Assembly: GCA_902777125.1 (NCBI GenBank) | Contig: CACYSQ010000021.1 | Location: 1 to 59,429, forward strand | Origin: Ruminococcus flavefaciens | GTDB taxonomy: Bacteria > Bacillota > Clostridia > Oscillospirales > Ruminococcaceae | Length of the DNA stretch: 59,429 nucleotides | Direction of reading: 5' to 3' | Shown: positions 45,601 through 54,772 of the stretch, piece after piece | Position numbering within the stretch: position 1 is the first letter of the stretch | How the letters are laid out: each line of letters opens with the position of its first letter | Made by a program: the position numbers and the translations under genes | The notes under the pieces: generated by a model | Told to the model about the DNA's origin: nothing | What the model saw: only the letters and a program-made list of their open reading frames with translations | Databases searched by the model: none

Positions 45601-46044
45601 GTCCTGCGTACCCTGAAGGAGGAGGGCTTCCCGCCCAACAGGCTTTGCCTTGAAATAACTGAGAGATGCCGACTGCTCGATATGTACCTGCTGAAGAACG
45701 TCATCGTTAACCTCCGCGGCAGGGGAGTGCAGATAGCTCTCGACGATTTCGGAACGGGCTTCTCCTCGATAGGTCTTGTCAAGAACCTGCCGTTCGACAC
45801 TATAAAGATAGACCGCAGCTTCGTCCTGAAAATAGAGGAGGACGAGAAGGACCGCGAACTCATCAAGTCGTTCGTAAGCGTTGCCTCGACCTTCGGTGCA
45901 AAGGTCTGCGTCGAGGGTATAGAGACCGGGGGCATGAGGGATATTCTTCAAGCCTACCATATCCAGAGCTTCCAGGGCTACTATTACGCAAAGCCCCTCG
46001 AACTCAGGGACTTCCTCGCATGGAAGCCAGGTGAGTACAAATAA
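42604..46044 (+). CDS. Triple-PAS-like / GGDEF / PAS / degenerate GGDEF / EAL protein
   Basis: 1146 residues, no membrane helix. Three homologous ~130-residue modules open the protein (about 4-134, 147-275, 290-418), each with an IAxSL...YYV start, a KDFF/DDFF segment and a final INDEV-like end. GGDEF domain 1 (about 435-590) has an intact IGGDEF. A PAS-like module follows (WSKNAVDVFGLPGEYM), then a second GGDEF (DPLTGLRNQYGF) whose active site reads DGTKF, so it is degenerate. The EAL domain (about 885-1140) has EALLRW, CLEITER and LDDFGTGFSS, and looks active. It can probably both make and degrade c-di-GMP. RBS GGAGGG. Confidence 0.93.
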   Translation: MSTNDIIFNKIAEALLIDYTSIYYVNAVTNEYQWYSTNSEYHSLHLEPSGKDFFSDLVRDVKQFVYEEDQQFFIENMTKEKLLSQTKKGTMQSIEYRLMIDGEPVYHTLRLIRGLSEDSDYLILGVINVDKEVRRRLEAEKAEREREIYNQIAGSLVERYDTLYYVDMEDNSYFEYSSTDTYKTLMIPTRGDDFFAESKKNLRRLGYPEDTEMIMAAFTKKAILRNLKDKSVFQIKYRLLVEGQVMHVRGSQIWASDKKHIIVCIENINDEVKAQEAYEESRKKSMTYSQIAESLASHYDVIYYVDSKNGSYVEFTTNSLYGNLEVHEEGKDFFSDARRNIGVIIHPEDRKRIQEVLTIDNLMSVLEERRQYSTEYRLLIDGNPHHTRMTVIWSSDKVHFIIGVQNIDDEVRKEKAQAQALSHANEIARRDELTGTKNKNAYRELEESVQVNIDKGIDFLPFAIVVCDINNLKNINDTLGHKAGDEYIRSASRLICNVFTHSPVFRIGGDEFVAFLGSADYHNRDELFDRLRDQVHDNLKKKDGPIVAAGIASYDPKVDHKVSDVFERADNMMYTDKKRLKDGNYDSAYVAEPIREEHQRKLDELFEAFSTVSEGAYIYICDMKYDYSRWSKNAVDVFGLPGEYMYNAGTVWEEYIHPEDRGTYRAGITDIFAGNASDHDMQYRARKLNGEYDLCTCRGVVLRDANGKPNYFCGAIRNHGVKAHIDPLTGLRNQYGFFEDLQTNLLKKTSVVACMIGISKFSEVNEVYGYQFGNMVLQKFGRHLFQHVGNTGNVYRLDGTKFAIITKTRTASEMRDCYTELRNYARSGISLDDKFVILDVNAGLMNVDNFDIDHQTVYACLNFAYGESKTRRQGEIVEFYNNLNDENKQRIEKLYAIRASIMRDYKGFYLLYQPVVDASTEKLIGAEALLRWRSKEYGMVPPDHFIPILEKDPLFCELGQWVLRTAINGAKLVMEENPDFMINVNLSYTQLEKPDFVDMVLRTLKEEGFPPNRLCLEITERCRLLDMYLLKNVIVNLRGRGVQIALDDFGTGFSSIGLVKNLPFDTIKIDRSFVLKIEEDEKDRELIKSFVSVASTFGAKVCVEGIETGGMRDILQAYHIQSFQGYYYAKPLELRDFLAWKPGEYK

Positions 46045-46054
46045 CACTTTTTCG

Positions 46055-46094
46055 GCACAGTCTCCGGTATATCTCCGCGGGACTGTGCTTTTTT
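46055..46094 (+). terminator. Terminator of the GGDEF/EAL gene
   Basis: GCACAGTC (46055-46062) pairs with GACTGTGC (46081-46088), 18-nt loop, T6. Confidence 0.88.
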
Positions 46095-46156
46095 ACGCTG
46101 TACTCCGGACTGACAACCGCTTTCTGCTCCCTCAGGCGGTCAGTTCAAATTAATCC

Positions 46157-46185
46157 TTGCATTTTAATGTGAAATGTAGTATAAT
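46157..46185 (+). promoter_or_regulatory. Promoter of lon
   Basis: TTGCAT, 17-bp spacer, TATAAT (46180-46185). No CtsR or CIRCE-like operator is visible around it. Confidence 0.75.
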
Positions 46186-46241
46186 AGAATGGGTAACAAT
46201 CATAAGGATAAATATTGAAAAACCAGAAATGCGGTGATAAT

Positions 46242-48584
46242 ATGGAACAAACCATTAAAAGTGATAAAAATACAGAAAACAGCTCGGTATTCTATACCGT
46301 TGCAATGAGAGGTCTTGTCGCATTCCCGAAAATGGTCATGCACTTTGACGTTTCAAGGGATAAGTCTGTCAAGGCTATAGAAAATGCCCTCAAAGAGGGC
46401 GACAAGCTCTTCCTCGTTACTCAGAAGGAGGCTTATGTTGACGATCCCAAGCCCTCAGACCTCTACAAGATAGGCGTCGTTGCTGATATCAAGCAGGTGC
46501 TCAAGCTCCCGGACAACATCATGAAGGTGCTCGTTGAGGGCGTCTACAAGGCAAGGATAGTTGAACTTATGGACGACGGCGAGGTCCTCAGGGCTCAGGT
46601 ACGCAAGATACCCACATACTCAAACGCTAAGATAGATGACGTCGGTGCTGAGGCACTTATGCGTTCTGTCAAGGACATCTTCGAGAGGTACGCATCGTAC
46701 TATCCGCGTATGCCGAAGGAGCTTCTGACCTCCGTCATGACTACGGATTCTCCGGTAAAGCTCTTCGAGACCGTTACCTTCAACTGCTCGCTCAATTACC
46801 GTGACAAGCAGGCTCTCCTTGAAGGCTCAAACATCGAGAACAACCTCTCCTCGCTTTACGCAAGGCTTTCACTCGAAGTAGAGATACTCGAGCTCGAAAA
46901 CCTCATAAACGAGCAGACCAAGAACAGCATCGACAAGGAGCAGAAGGAGTATTACCTCCGTGAGCAGATGCGGACGATACAGGAACAGCTCGGCGAGGTC
47001 GATTCCGATGATGCCTACGCCTATATCAACGATATAATGGCAATGAAGGCTGACGAGAAGATAAAGGAGAAGCTCCTGAAGGAGGCTGACAAGCTCACTA
47101 AGCTCCCGCCCTCATCGCAGGAGGCGTTCGTCATCAAGAACTACCTCGACACAGTCCTCGACCTGCCGTGGGGCAAGTACACAAAGGCGAAGCTCTCAAT
47201 GGAAAAGGCTGAGGCTGTTCTCGAAAAGGACCACTACGGTCTGAAAAAGGTCAAGGAACGCATACTCGAATTCCTTGCCGTTCATATGCTCAATCCCGAG
47301 ATAAAGGGACAGATTATATGTCTCGCAGGCCCTCCCGGAATAGGCAAGACCTCGATAGCGAAGTCCGTTGCAAGGGCTATGGGACGCAAATACGCGAGAG
47401 TTTCCCTCGGCGGCGTCCGTGACGAGGCTGATATCCGCGGTCACAGAAAGACCTACGTCGGCGCTATGCCGGGACGCATCATAACTGCCGTTTCACAGGC
47501 AGGCTCAATGAACCCGCTGATACTCTTTGACGAGATAGATAAGCTTTGCAGCGATATCAAGGGCGATCCCTCGTCTGCAATGCTCGAGGTGCTTGACGGA
47601 GAGCAGAACAACGCTTTCCGCGACCACTTCATCGAGGTGCCGTTCGACCTCAGCAAGGCTGTATTCATAACCACAGCGAACAATACTGCTGCGATACCTG
47701 CGCCTCTCCTTGACCGTATGGAGGTCATCGAGCTTCCCAGCTACACTGCGGAGGAAAAGTTCCACATCGCTAAGGAGCACCTTATCCCCAAGCAGCTCAA
47801 GGAGCACGGTCTCAAGGCAAGTCAGCTCAAAATCGACGACAAGGCTATCCATGATATCATACAGTTCTACACAAAGGAAGCCGGCGTTCGTACCCTCGAG
47901 AGGAACATCGCTTCGCTTTGCCGTAAGACTGCGCGTAAGATAGCCTCAGATGAGGTAAAGAAGGTCACGGTCAAGCCCAAGGACCTGAAGGAGCTCCTCG
48001 GAGTTCACAAGTATCTCGAGGATATCTCCTCCAAGACCGATCAGGTCGGCGTTGTCAACGGTCTCGCGTGGACTTCTGTCGGAGGCGTTCTCATGCCGCT
48101 TGAAGTCCTCATCATGAAGGGTACCGGCAAGACCGAGGTCACAGGCTCTCTCGGAGATGTCATGAAGGAGAGCTCGAAGATAGCGGTGAGCCTTGTCCGC
48201 AGCCTGGCGGAGGAGTACAGTATCGACCCCGAGTTCTACAAGAACAGCGATATCCATATCCATGCACCGGAGGGTGCTGTTCCGAAGGACGGTCCGTCTG
48301 CCGGCGTAACCATGACAACTGCGCTCATATCGGCACTTTCGGGCTTGAAGGTACGCGCTGACGTTGCTATGACAGGCGAGATAACCCTTCACGGCAAGGT
48401 CCTCCCGATAGGCGGGCTCCGCGAAAAGACAATGGCTGCCTATAAAGCCGGGATTAAGACTGTTATCATACCGGCTGCGAACGTTCCCGACCTCGAAGAG
48501 GTGGACGACGTTGTCAAGGAAGCCATAGAGTTCGTGCCTGCCGACAACATTAAGACAGTGCTCGAACGTGCGCTTATCCGCTGA
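46242..48584 (+). CDS. lon: ATP-dependent protease Lon
   Basis: 780 residues from ATG 46242 (GCGGTGAT upstream); a TTG at 46215 in the same frame is an alternative start. Lon N-domain (FYTVAMRGLVAFPKMVMHFD), coiled region, AAA+ domain with Walker A GPPGIGKTS (about 363) and Walker B ILFDEIDK. The protease domain has the catalytic Ser686 in KDGPSAGVTM and Lys729 in GLREKTMAA. Cytoplasmic quality-control protease. Head of a lon-engB-lysA cluster; the lon-engB pair is conserved in Firmicutes. Confidence 0.97.
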   Translation: MEQTIKSDKNTENSSVFYTVAMRGLVAFPKMVMHFDVSRDKSVKAIENALKEGDKLFLVTQKEAYVDDPKPSDLYKIGVVADIKQVLKLPDNIMKVLVEGVYKARIVELMDDGEVLRAQVRKIPTYSNAKIDDVGAEALMRSVKDIFERYASYYPRMPKELLTSVMTTDSPVKLFETVTFNCSLNYRDKQALLEGSNIENNLSSLYARLSLEVEILELENLINEQTKNSIDKEQKEYYLREQMRTIQEQLGEVDSDDAYAYINDIMAMKADEKIKEKLLKEADKLTKLPPSSQEAFVIKNYLDTVLDLPWGKYTKAKLSMEKAEAVLEKDHYGLKKVKERILEFLAVHMLNPEIKGQIICLAGPPGIGKTSIAKSVARAMGRKYARVSLGGVRDEADIRGHRKTYVGAMPGRIITAVSQAGSMNPLILFDEIDKLCSDIKGDPSSAMLEVLDGEQNNAFRDHFIEVPFDLSKAVFITTANNTAAIPAPLLDRMEVIELPSYTAEEKFHIAKEHLIPKQLKEHGLKASQLKIDDKAIHDIIQFYTKEAGVRTLERNIASLCRKTARKIASDEVKKVTVKPKDLKELLGVHKYLEDISSKTDQVGVVNGLAWTSVGGVLMPLEVLIMKGTGKTEVTGSLGDVMKESSKIAVSLVRSLAEEYSIDPEFYKNSDIHIHAPEGAVPKDGPSAGVTMTTALISALSGLKVRADVAMTGEITLHGKVLPIGGLREKTMAAYKAGIKTVIIPAANVPDLEEVDDVVKEAIEFVPADNIKTVLERALIR

Positions 48585-48596
48585 ACGGAGGATATT

Positions 48597-49208
48597 ATGA
48601 AGCTCAATTACAACAAGGCTGAATTCTGCGCCGCCTATGGCACTTTTTCACAGCTGCCTCCGCCGGAACGCATAGAGATAGCATTTGCGGGACATTCCAA
48701 TGTCGGAAAGTCCACGCTCATAAACAAGCTCATGAACCGCAAGAGCCTCGCAAGGGTGAGCTCGGTTCCCGGAAAGACCGCTACCATTAACTTTTTCGGG
48801 CTGGAAAATCTATACCTCGTTGACCTGCCGGGCTACGGCTACGCAAAGGTGGCTAAGTCCGAAAAGGAACGCTGGGCAGGGCTTATCGAGGGCTACCTCA
48901 GCTCCGACCGTGACCTCCGGCTGGTGTTCATGCTGGTCGATATGCGGCATAAACCGACAGCTGACGACATTGACATGATAAATTTTCTTATTGATACTGA
49001 AACGCCGTTCGTGATAGTTCTCACAAAGGCGGACAAGCTCAAAAAAATGGAGAGGATATCGCGCATGGACGCTTTTGCCTCCGAGATACCCTGCTTCGAC
49101 GAGATCCATTCGATACCCTTTTCGTCACAGACCGGTGAGGGCGTCGAGGAGCTCCGCAGTATCATTGAGGACATTGCCGATGACAGCGGCGATGTTCCCG
49201 AAATTTGA
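48597..49208 (+). CDS. engB: Ribosome biogenesis GTPase EngB/YsxC
   Basis: 203 residues. G1 motif AGHSNVGKSTLINKL, G2 region with PGKTATINFF, G3 DLPGYGYAKVAKSEKERW, G4 LTKADKL, G5 SSQTGEG. An essential GTPase in 50S subunit assembly. RBS CGGAGG, 12 nt after lon. Confidence 0.97.
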   Translation: MKLNYNKAEFCAAYGTFSQLPPPERIEIAFAGHSNVGKSTLINKLMNRKSLARVSSVPGKTATINFFGLENLYLVDLPGYGYAKVAKSEKERWAGLIEGYLSSDRDLRLVFMLVDMRHKPTADDIDMINFLIDTETPFVIVLTKADKLKKMERISRMDAFASEIPCFDEIHSIPFSSQTGEGVEELRSIIEDIADDSGDVPEI

Positions 49209-49222
49209 AAGGAATGATAAAT

Positions 49223-50521
49223 ATGTTCGTATCAGATGATCTCAACGTCAATTCACAGGGAAACCTCACCATAGGCGGTATGGACACCGTTGCGCTCGCT
49301 AAGGAGTACGGTACTCCTCTCTACGTCATGGACGAGGACCTTATCAGGGACAACCTCCGCAGATTTCACGGAAGTATAGACAGGTTCTACGGCGGAAAGG
49401 GCATGGTCTGCTATGCCGGAAAGGCTTTCACCTGTCTGGAGATGTGCAGGGTAGTTGCAAGCGAGGGCGACGGTCTTGACGCTGTTTCGATAGGCGAGCT
49501 CTACACCGCTGTAAAGGCAGGCTTCCCCATGGAGAGGGTAGGCTTCCACGGCAACAACAAGACCGATGAGGAGCTTGCATACGCGCTCGATAACGGCGTG
49601 GGACACATCATTGTCGACAATATTTCCGAGCTCCACAGGCTTGAAAAAATTGCCGCTGAGAAGGGCGTAAAGGCACAGATAATGTTCCGCATCAAGCCCG
49701 GCATTGATGCTCACACTCACAAGGCTGTCATGACCGGACAGATAGACAGTAAATTCGGCTTTGCCCTTGAGACCGGTGAGGCTTTCGAGGCTGTAAAGGA
49801 GGCGCTTTCCTGCGAGAATACCGACCTTGTCGGCGTTCACTGCCACATCGGCTCGCAGATATTCGATATCGAGCCCTTCGAGGAGGCCGCAAGGGTAATG
49901 CTCCGTTTTATCGCAAAGATAAAGGCAGAGCTCGGCTATGAGGTGAAGAGCCTTGACCTCGGCGGCGGCTTTGGTATAAAGTACCTCGAGGAGCACGACC
50001 CTGCGCCCTTTGAGAACTACCTTGAGCGCGTGTCAGCCGTTGTCAAGGCTGAATGCGGCAGTCTTGGTATTTCCCAGCCCTTCATCATCATCGAGCCCGG
50101 ACGTTCAGTTGTAGCTCCTGCTGGAATCACGCTCTATACCGTCGGTGCAAGGAAGGAGATACCGGGCATCAGGACGTATATCTCAGTTGACGGCGGTATG
50201 ACCGATAATCCGCGCTACATACTCTACCAGTCCGAATATGAGGCTGTTGTTGCGAACAAGGCTTCTCAGGAACGCAGTGAGAAGGTGACTATTGCCGGAA
50301 AATGCTGCGAGAGCGGCGATCTCATCGGCGAGGGAATGCCCCTCCAGCACGCTGAATCGGGAGATATCCTTGCGGTTCTTGCGACCGGTGCGTATAACTA
50401 CTCTATGTCCTCGAACTATAACCGTGTTCCGAAGCCTGCCGTTGTATTTGTAAGCGGCGGAAAGTCCCGCGTGGTCGTAAAGCGCGAGACTCCCGAGGAT
50501 ATAATCCGCAACGATATCTGA
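49223..50521 (+). CDS. lysA: Diaminopimelate decarboxylase
   Basis: 432 residues from ATG 49223, placed by AAAGGA at 49208-49213; in-frame upstream starts (49205, 49214) fit that site worse. PLP-lysine Lys67 in CYAGKAF, HIGSQI, the Gly-rich SLDLGGGFGIKY, IEPGRSVVA and the active-site Cys in GKCCESGD. Converts meso-diaminopimelate to lysine, last step of lysine synthesis. Ends in a strong terminator. Confidence 0.97.
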   Translation: MFVSDDLNVNSQGNLTIGGMDTVALAKEYGTPLYVMDEDLIRDNLRRFHGSIDRFYGGKGMVCYAGKAFTCLEMCRVVASEGDGLDAVSIGELYTAVKAGFPMERVGFHGNNKTDEELAYALDNGVGHIIVDNISELHRLEKIAAEKGVKAQIMFRIKPGIDAHTHKAVMTGQIDSKFGFALETGEAFEAVKEALSCENTDLVGVHCHIGSQIFDIEPFEEAARVMLRFIAKIKAELGYEVKSLDLGGGFGIKYLEEHDPAPFENYLERVSAVVKAECGSLGISQPFIIIEPGRSVVAPAGITLYTVGARKEIPGIRTYISVDGGMTDNPRYILYQSEYEAVVANKASQERSEKVTIAGKCCESGDLIGEGMPLQHAESGDILAVLATGAYNYSMSSNYNRVPKPAVVFVSGGKSRVVVKRETPEDIIRNDI

Positions 50522-50537
50522 ACGATCACATAAAATG

Positions 50538-50570
50538 AACCGCTCTCTGTAATAGAGAGCGGTTTTTTAT
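50538..50570 (+). terminator. Terminator of lon-engB-lysA
   Basis: AACCGCTCTCT pairs perfectly with AGAGAGCGGTT (50538-50548 with 50554-50564), then T6. It may also serve the convergent minus-strand operon. Confidence 0.92.
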
Positions 50571-50623
50571 TTGATGATAAGCATATATGAAACGAAGCTT
50601 ATGACGGTATTTGAGGGGCTGCT

Positions 50624-51931
50624 TCACTTGTCTTCCTTGATATATTGTGCCGAAACATAGCCGTAATCGGTTCTGCCGTCAGGGTAGAACTTATACCAGC
50701 CGGTAACGCCCTCGACCGTATAGACGCTTCCCTTTGTGCCTTTCGGGAGCTGAGCGATGACCTTGCCGTTTGTATCGGGAGTTTCGCGCATATTGAGCGG
50801 GTCCTTTTCGGTCGCGACATAGCCCCTGTAAAGGTAGGTCTCTTTAGGCTTTTTCGTAACTGTTATACCCATATCCGAAAGCGGTGCGGGATTTGGTTCA
50901 ACAGGGTCCCCGAGGAACGTACTGATCGCCTTGAACTCGCTCTCGTCAAGTCGGCGGGTCGTGCCGTTTTCGGTATAGGTGTATTTTGTTTCGCCCTCGC
51001 CGGGTTCCCAGGGGTACTCATAGGTATAGCTGTACTGATCTGTGAGCCGGTTGCCTCCCTTGTACTTGAAGCAGGTGGCACCGCCGGAATTTGCTCCGCC
51101 GGAACCGCTGTGTATTATGGAACCGTCAGGGTAGATCACGATGGAGTCGCGGAAACCTCCTCCCACGGAGTCGAGGTTGACCGCCTTGCTGCCGGAAATT
51201 GCAAAGATATTGACGATGTATCCTTTGTAGGCATAGGTCACAAGTTCGGGAGTGCCGTCCTCATTGAGGTCGATAAGAGCGTATCCGGGAGCAGTGGCGT
51301 AATCTGAATTTATCATGAATCCGAAAACTCCGTTTGCTATATCGTCCTCGACAGCCTCCTTGAACTGCGGATAATAGCGTATATCGCTGCTGGGGTAGAC
51401 GCTGACGTTTTTTATGGGTGAGTCAGAAGAAGCAGTGGTAGTTGTTGAAACGGCAGCGGTAGTGGTCCTTGATGTTATTGCCGCGGAGGTCGTAATGTCG
51501 AGCTCGTCAGTTTCAGGCTGAATGTCCTCGGTCTCAGGAGCCGCTGTCATCGCAGCGGGAAGCTTTTCGCTGCTGCTTTTGTTATCATTGCCCTTGAAGA
51601 AGCAGATATAGCCGAGAACGCCTATTATAGCCACAAGCAGAACTATGATGATGCCGAGCAGCAAGCCCATGTACGCCCTTTTTTTCGGAGGTTCACCGTA
51701 GGGGACATAGCCGTAATCGTTCTGCGGAGGGAACTGAGGCGGTACGTATGGCTGCTGATACGGCGGTTGTGCGTATTGCTGCGAAATTGGGTCAACCGGC
51801 TGTTGATATACCTGCTGAGGCGGCGGAGTGTATGGCTGCTTTGAGAATTGCTGCATATTCGTGTCGTAGGGTTGCTGGTAGGGCTGATACTGCTGCTGTT
51901 CATTCTGACTGCCGTTGAATTCATTATCCAT
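50624..51931 (-). CDS. Single-TM protein with Gln/Pro/Tyr-rich N-terminus and SH3 domain
   Basis: 435 residues. The N-terminal ~85 residues are Gln/Pro/Tyr-rich repeats (YQQPYD, YQQPVD), followed by a basic stop-transfer, one membrane helix (about 90-112), a Thr-rich stalk and an exported domain (YPQFKEAVEDDIANGVFGFM, GYALIDLNEDGTPELVTYAY). A C-terminal bacterial SH3 domain ends it (YRGYVATEKDPLNMRETPDT). LNEDGTPEL resembles an EF-hand/FG-GAP-like calcium loop. It shares full architecture with the next upstream gene: tandem paralogs, 14 nt apart. Function unknown; cell-wall association likely. Confidence 0.87.
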   Translation of the reverse strand: MDNEFNGSQNEQQQYQPYQQPYDTNMQQFSKQPYTPPPQQVYQQPVDPISQQYAQPPYQQPYVPPQFPPQNDYGYVPYGEPPKKRAYMGLLLGIIIVLLVAIIGVLGYICFFKGNDNKSSSEKLPAAMTAAPETEDIQPETDELDITTSAAITSRTTTAAVSTTTTASSDSPIKNVSVYPSSDIRYYPQFKEAVEDDIANGVFGFMINSDYATAPGYALIDLNEDGTPELVTYAYKGYIVNIFAISGSKAVNLDSVGGGFRDSIVIYPDGSIIHSGSGGANSGGATCFKYKGGNRLTDQYSYTYEYPWEPGEGETKYTYTENGTTRRLDESEFKAISTFLGDPVEPNPAPLSDMGITVTKKPKETYLYRGYVATEKDPLNMRETPDTNGKVIAQLPKGTKGSVYTVEGVTGWYKFYPDGRTDYGYVSAQYIKEDK

Positions 51932-51945
51932 TTTCAGTTTCTCCT

Positions 51946-53739
51946 TTATTTAAAGGTCAGTGAGCAATAGGTTTCTCTTTCATAGCGATCATTTTTTGTA
52001 TTATAGAGAAGAGTGTTTATGCAATAGTTAAAATAAAGCTCTCCTTTAGTGAATGCTGTGTTATTGAACTTACAGCTTATGCCTCCTGAAGAGCCTTCAC
52101 TATAGCTGGAAGGATCACCGTACAATGAAACGATGTCAGCCAAAAGTCTTCTTGTGCTGCCTTCAGTATCTAAAATAAATCTGATCTCTTTTGCACCGTA
52201 AGAAGATAGATCTGATTTATCGACATAGTCATAGTTGATTTCGATCTGAAAACACCGATAATCCTTTATTTTAAAGAAGTGTTCCTGAATATACTGTCCG
52301 TTGACAGTTCTGTTCCTGCTCCAATTGTAGCGACTACCTCCGTCTGTGATATCAGTCATGCCCAGATCACTGAGCCATTCTCTGAGCTCTGAATCGACCT
52401 GATCCGAACTCTTGCCGTAAAGAGAATCAGCGAGCATACAGATATCCTCAATGTCAACGCTGTCCTTCAGCTCCTTGATAGAATCAGCCGAAACATAGCC
52501 GCTTTCAGAGCTTCCGTCCGGACAGAATTTATACCAATCCGGATAGCCCTCAACGGAATAGACATCGCCCTTTGTCCTTGGGGTGAGCTGAGTAATGACC
52601 CTGCCGTTTTCGCTTGGGACGTCCCACATACTGATAGTGTCAGATGCGGAAACAAAGCCCTTGTACAGCAGCTTTTCCTTTAACTTGGCAGTATCAATGA
52701 TACCCATATCGGAAAGAGGTGAAGCCGGCGGATAGAAGGCTTCATTGAGAAGCTGACGCATTTTTGTGTAATCATCGCTGCTTATTTCCCGTGTGACACC
52801 TTTTTCTGTATAAGTATATTTTGGGATATTGTCTCCATTGGAGTTGGTTGAAAAGCTGTAGTCAAGGCGGTATATCTCAGTGAGCTTGCTGCCTCCATCG
52901 TATTTATATATCTTATTGTTGCTGGTTCTGCCTGCATTTGGCGTATAGCAGTTTATTGTACAGTCACTGTATATCCATAAACTGTCCATGTAGTCCTGCG
53001 AGACCGAAGCAAGCTTCACAGCCTTGTTATTGTCTATAGTGAATATCTGGACGATATATCCTTCAAATGCGTATGTGATAAGCTCGGGAATGCCGTCCGC
53101 GTTAAGGTCGGCAAGAGCATATCCGGGATCACGGGCTGATTTACCGACATATCCGTAAAAATTATTTGCTATCTCGTTTTTGATAGCCTCTTTGTACTGC
53201 GGATAATTGCTTATATCGCTGCTCGGGAACACAGAGATCGTTTTCTGCTGGTTCGGTGGAACAGTTGTCAGTATCAGAGGCGGCAGGGTAGAGGTTATGG
53301 CAGTTGTTGTTACAGTCGATGTGGAGGTATCAGTCGGGTTGCCGAAGCGTGAGCGTGTTGTCATACCGGCAGCAGCCGTTGTTGAGGTCTCTGCAATATC
53401 TGTAGAAAAACTGTCTGATGTGCCGCCTCCGTTATGTCCGCTCTTGTTGAAGATGATTACACAGAGGACAAAAATTACTATCAGAAGCAGTGCGATTACG
53501 ATGCCGAGTATGATAACGGAAGAGAACTTTTCCTCCGGCGGTTTATCATACGGGGAGTTCCAGTTGTTATCCTGCGGGATAAACGGCGGCTGACCGTACT
53601 GCTGCATATTCGGGTCATAAGGAGGAGGTGCGAACTGCTGGATATTCGGGTCATAGGGAGGTACTTCAAACGGCGGCTCAGGCGGAATATTTTCTGGCTG
53701 CGGTGAGGTGTCAGGACCGTTATTGAATTCATTATCCAT
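51946..53739 (-). CDS. Paralog with Pro/Tyr-rich N-terminus, TM, SH3 domain and extra C-terminal domain
   Basis: 597 residues. Same order as the 435-residue paralog: Pro/Gln-rich N-terminus with PPYDPNMQQ repeats, membrane helix (about 77-100), Thr-rich stalk, exported domain with GYALADLNADGIPELITYAF, SH3 domain (TISMWDVPSENGRVITQL). About 160 further residues form a domain absent from the paralog (SLYGKSSDQVDSELREWLSD, later YDYVDKSDLSSYGAKEIRFI). RBS AAAGGAGG. Unknown function. Confidence 0.87.
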   Translation of the reverse strand: MDNEFNNGPDTSPQPENIPPEPPFEVPPYDPNIQQFAPPPYDPNMQQYGQPPFIPQDNNWNSPYDKPPEEKFSSVIILGIVIALLLIVIFVLCVIIFNKSGHNGGGTSDSFSTDIAETSTTAAAGMTTRSRFGNPTDTSTSTVTTTAITSTLPPLILTTVPPNQQKTISVFPSSDISNYPQYKEAIKNEIANNFYGYVGKSARDPGYALADLNADGIPELITYAFEGYIVQIFTIDNNKAVKLASVSQDYMDSLWIYSDCTINCYTPNAGRTSNNKIYKYDGGSKLTEIYRLDYSFSTNSNGDNIPKYTYTEKGVTREISSDDYTKMRQLLNEAFYPPASPLSDMGIIDTAKLKEKLLYKGFVSASDTISMWDVPSENGRVITQLTPRTKGDVYSVEGYPDWYKFCPDGSSESGYVSADSIKELKDSVDIEDICMLADSLYGKSSDQVDSELREWLSDLGMTDITDGGSRYNWSRNRTVNGQYIQEHFFKIKDYRCFQIEINYDYVDKSDLSSYGAKEIRFILDTEGSTRRLLADIVSLYGDPSSYSEGSSGGISCKFNNTAFTKGELYFNYCINTLLYNTKNDRYERETYCSLTFK

Positions 53740-53775
53740 GTAATATTCCTCCTTTCAGTGAGCCTTCAAAGAATT

Positions 53776-54492
53776 TCACGAAACATTTTTCACTCTGCCG
53801 ATAGAGATGTAATTATCCACGACAGCCTTCATGTCGGAGCCTTCCTCGGCAGTCTTATTGTGCTCACCATTGACTTCAAGGCGTACTCCGCCGCCGGGAA
53901 GCTCCTTAACGAGCCGGTAGGTGTCCCTGTAGAACATACTGCAAGAGACCTTTCTGTCCCGCAGTATACCGCGGAATTCGCTGAGCGGACAGCAGGGGAA
54001 GTTGACATTGATTATCTCGTCAGGGGAGGGCTTTTCCGTGATGACCTCCTGCAATATCTCGGGGAGGTAGCGTTCCAGCACCTCATGGCAGGACTTGTTG
54101 TCCTCCGAGAGAGCAACGGAGAGTATGCCCTGAAAAGCACCCTCAAAGGCAGCGCCGCAGGTCCCGGAATACTGGATATCGGTCGCAGTGTTGTAGCCGT
54201 TGTTTATGCCTGAGATAACGATATCAGGCTTGTGAGGCATTATGCTGAGGGAGCCTGTGCGGACGCAGTCGGCAGGCGTACCGCTGCACGAATAGGCGTG
54301 TACTCCCGGAACAGGAAATTCTGTCGGGAAGATATCAACGGTCCCGTGAAGTGTTATCGCGTGTGAGGCGGCACTTCTCTGACCGTCCGGAGCAACAGCC
54401 CAAACCTCGCCGAGCTTTACGGCGGCTCTGGCAAGGCGGACGAGTCCCTCAGAGAGAATGCCGTCGTCATTTGTAATAAGAATTGAAAGCAT
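53776..54492 (-). CDS. surE: 5'-nucleotidase SurE
   Basis: 238 residues. N-terminal ILITNDDGILSEGLVRLA carries the Asp-Asp metal site; SGTPADCVRTG and DIVISGINNGYN are further SurE signatures. A cytoplasmic metal-dependent nucleotide phosphatase. Third gene of the minus-strand unit starting at 56010; the SH3 paralogs follow 36 nt downstream. Confidence 0.95.
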   Translation of the reverse strand: MLSILITNDDGILSEGLVRLARAAVKLGEVWAVAPDGQRSAASHAITLHGTVDIFPTEFPVPGVHAYSCSGTPADCVRTGSLSIMPHKPDIVISGINNGYNTATDIQYSGTCGAAFEGAFQGILSVALSEDNKSCHEVLERYLPEILQEVITEKPSPDEIINVNFPCCPLSEFRGILRDRKVSCSMFYRDTYRLVKELPGGGVRLEVNGEHNKTAEEGSDMKAVVDNYISIGRVKNVS

Positions 54493-54502
54493 GATATGTC
54501 CC

Positions 54503-54772
54503 TTATTCCGGCTTTTTAACAGCCATAGTATTTATTGAGTAGCAGCAGAGCTGGGCATCGTGATTGGGCATGGTAAAGCGCAGAACGAAGCCCTTTTTCT
54601 CGTCGTAGCCATAGAGCAGTCCCTTTCCGTCGAGGTAGAAGGAATAGTCCGTATCTGTGGCTATCATGTTGTAGTAGATAACGACCTCCGTGCCCTCCTT
54701 GTAGGTGGGCTTTGCGTTTTCGTAGCATATTTCCTGACCGCAGAGGTCAAGACGGTATTTTTTCTTCTTCAT
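54503..54772 (-). CDS. Small protein of unknown function
   Basis: 89 residues, no signal or membrane segment. Sequence is beta-rich with MKKKKYRLDLCGQEICYENA, TDTDYSFYLDGKGLLYGYDE and a C-terminal NHDAQLCCYSINTMAV. Its ATG overlaps the stop of the upstream lipoprotein by 1 nt (TAATG), so translation is coupled to it. It ends 10 nt before surE. Family not recognised. Confidence 0.82.
   Translation of the reverse strand: MKKKKYRLDLCGQEICYENAKPTYKEGTEVVIYYNMIATDTDYSFYLDGKGLLYGYDEKKGFVLRFTMPNHDAQLCCYSINTMAVKKPE

Noticed and set aside
44485-46047. 520-residue open frame on the minus strand opposite the EAL gene
   Set aside because: Exact antisense of a clear GGDEF/EAL coding region, no RBS, no family resemblance; a by-product of codon bias.
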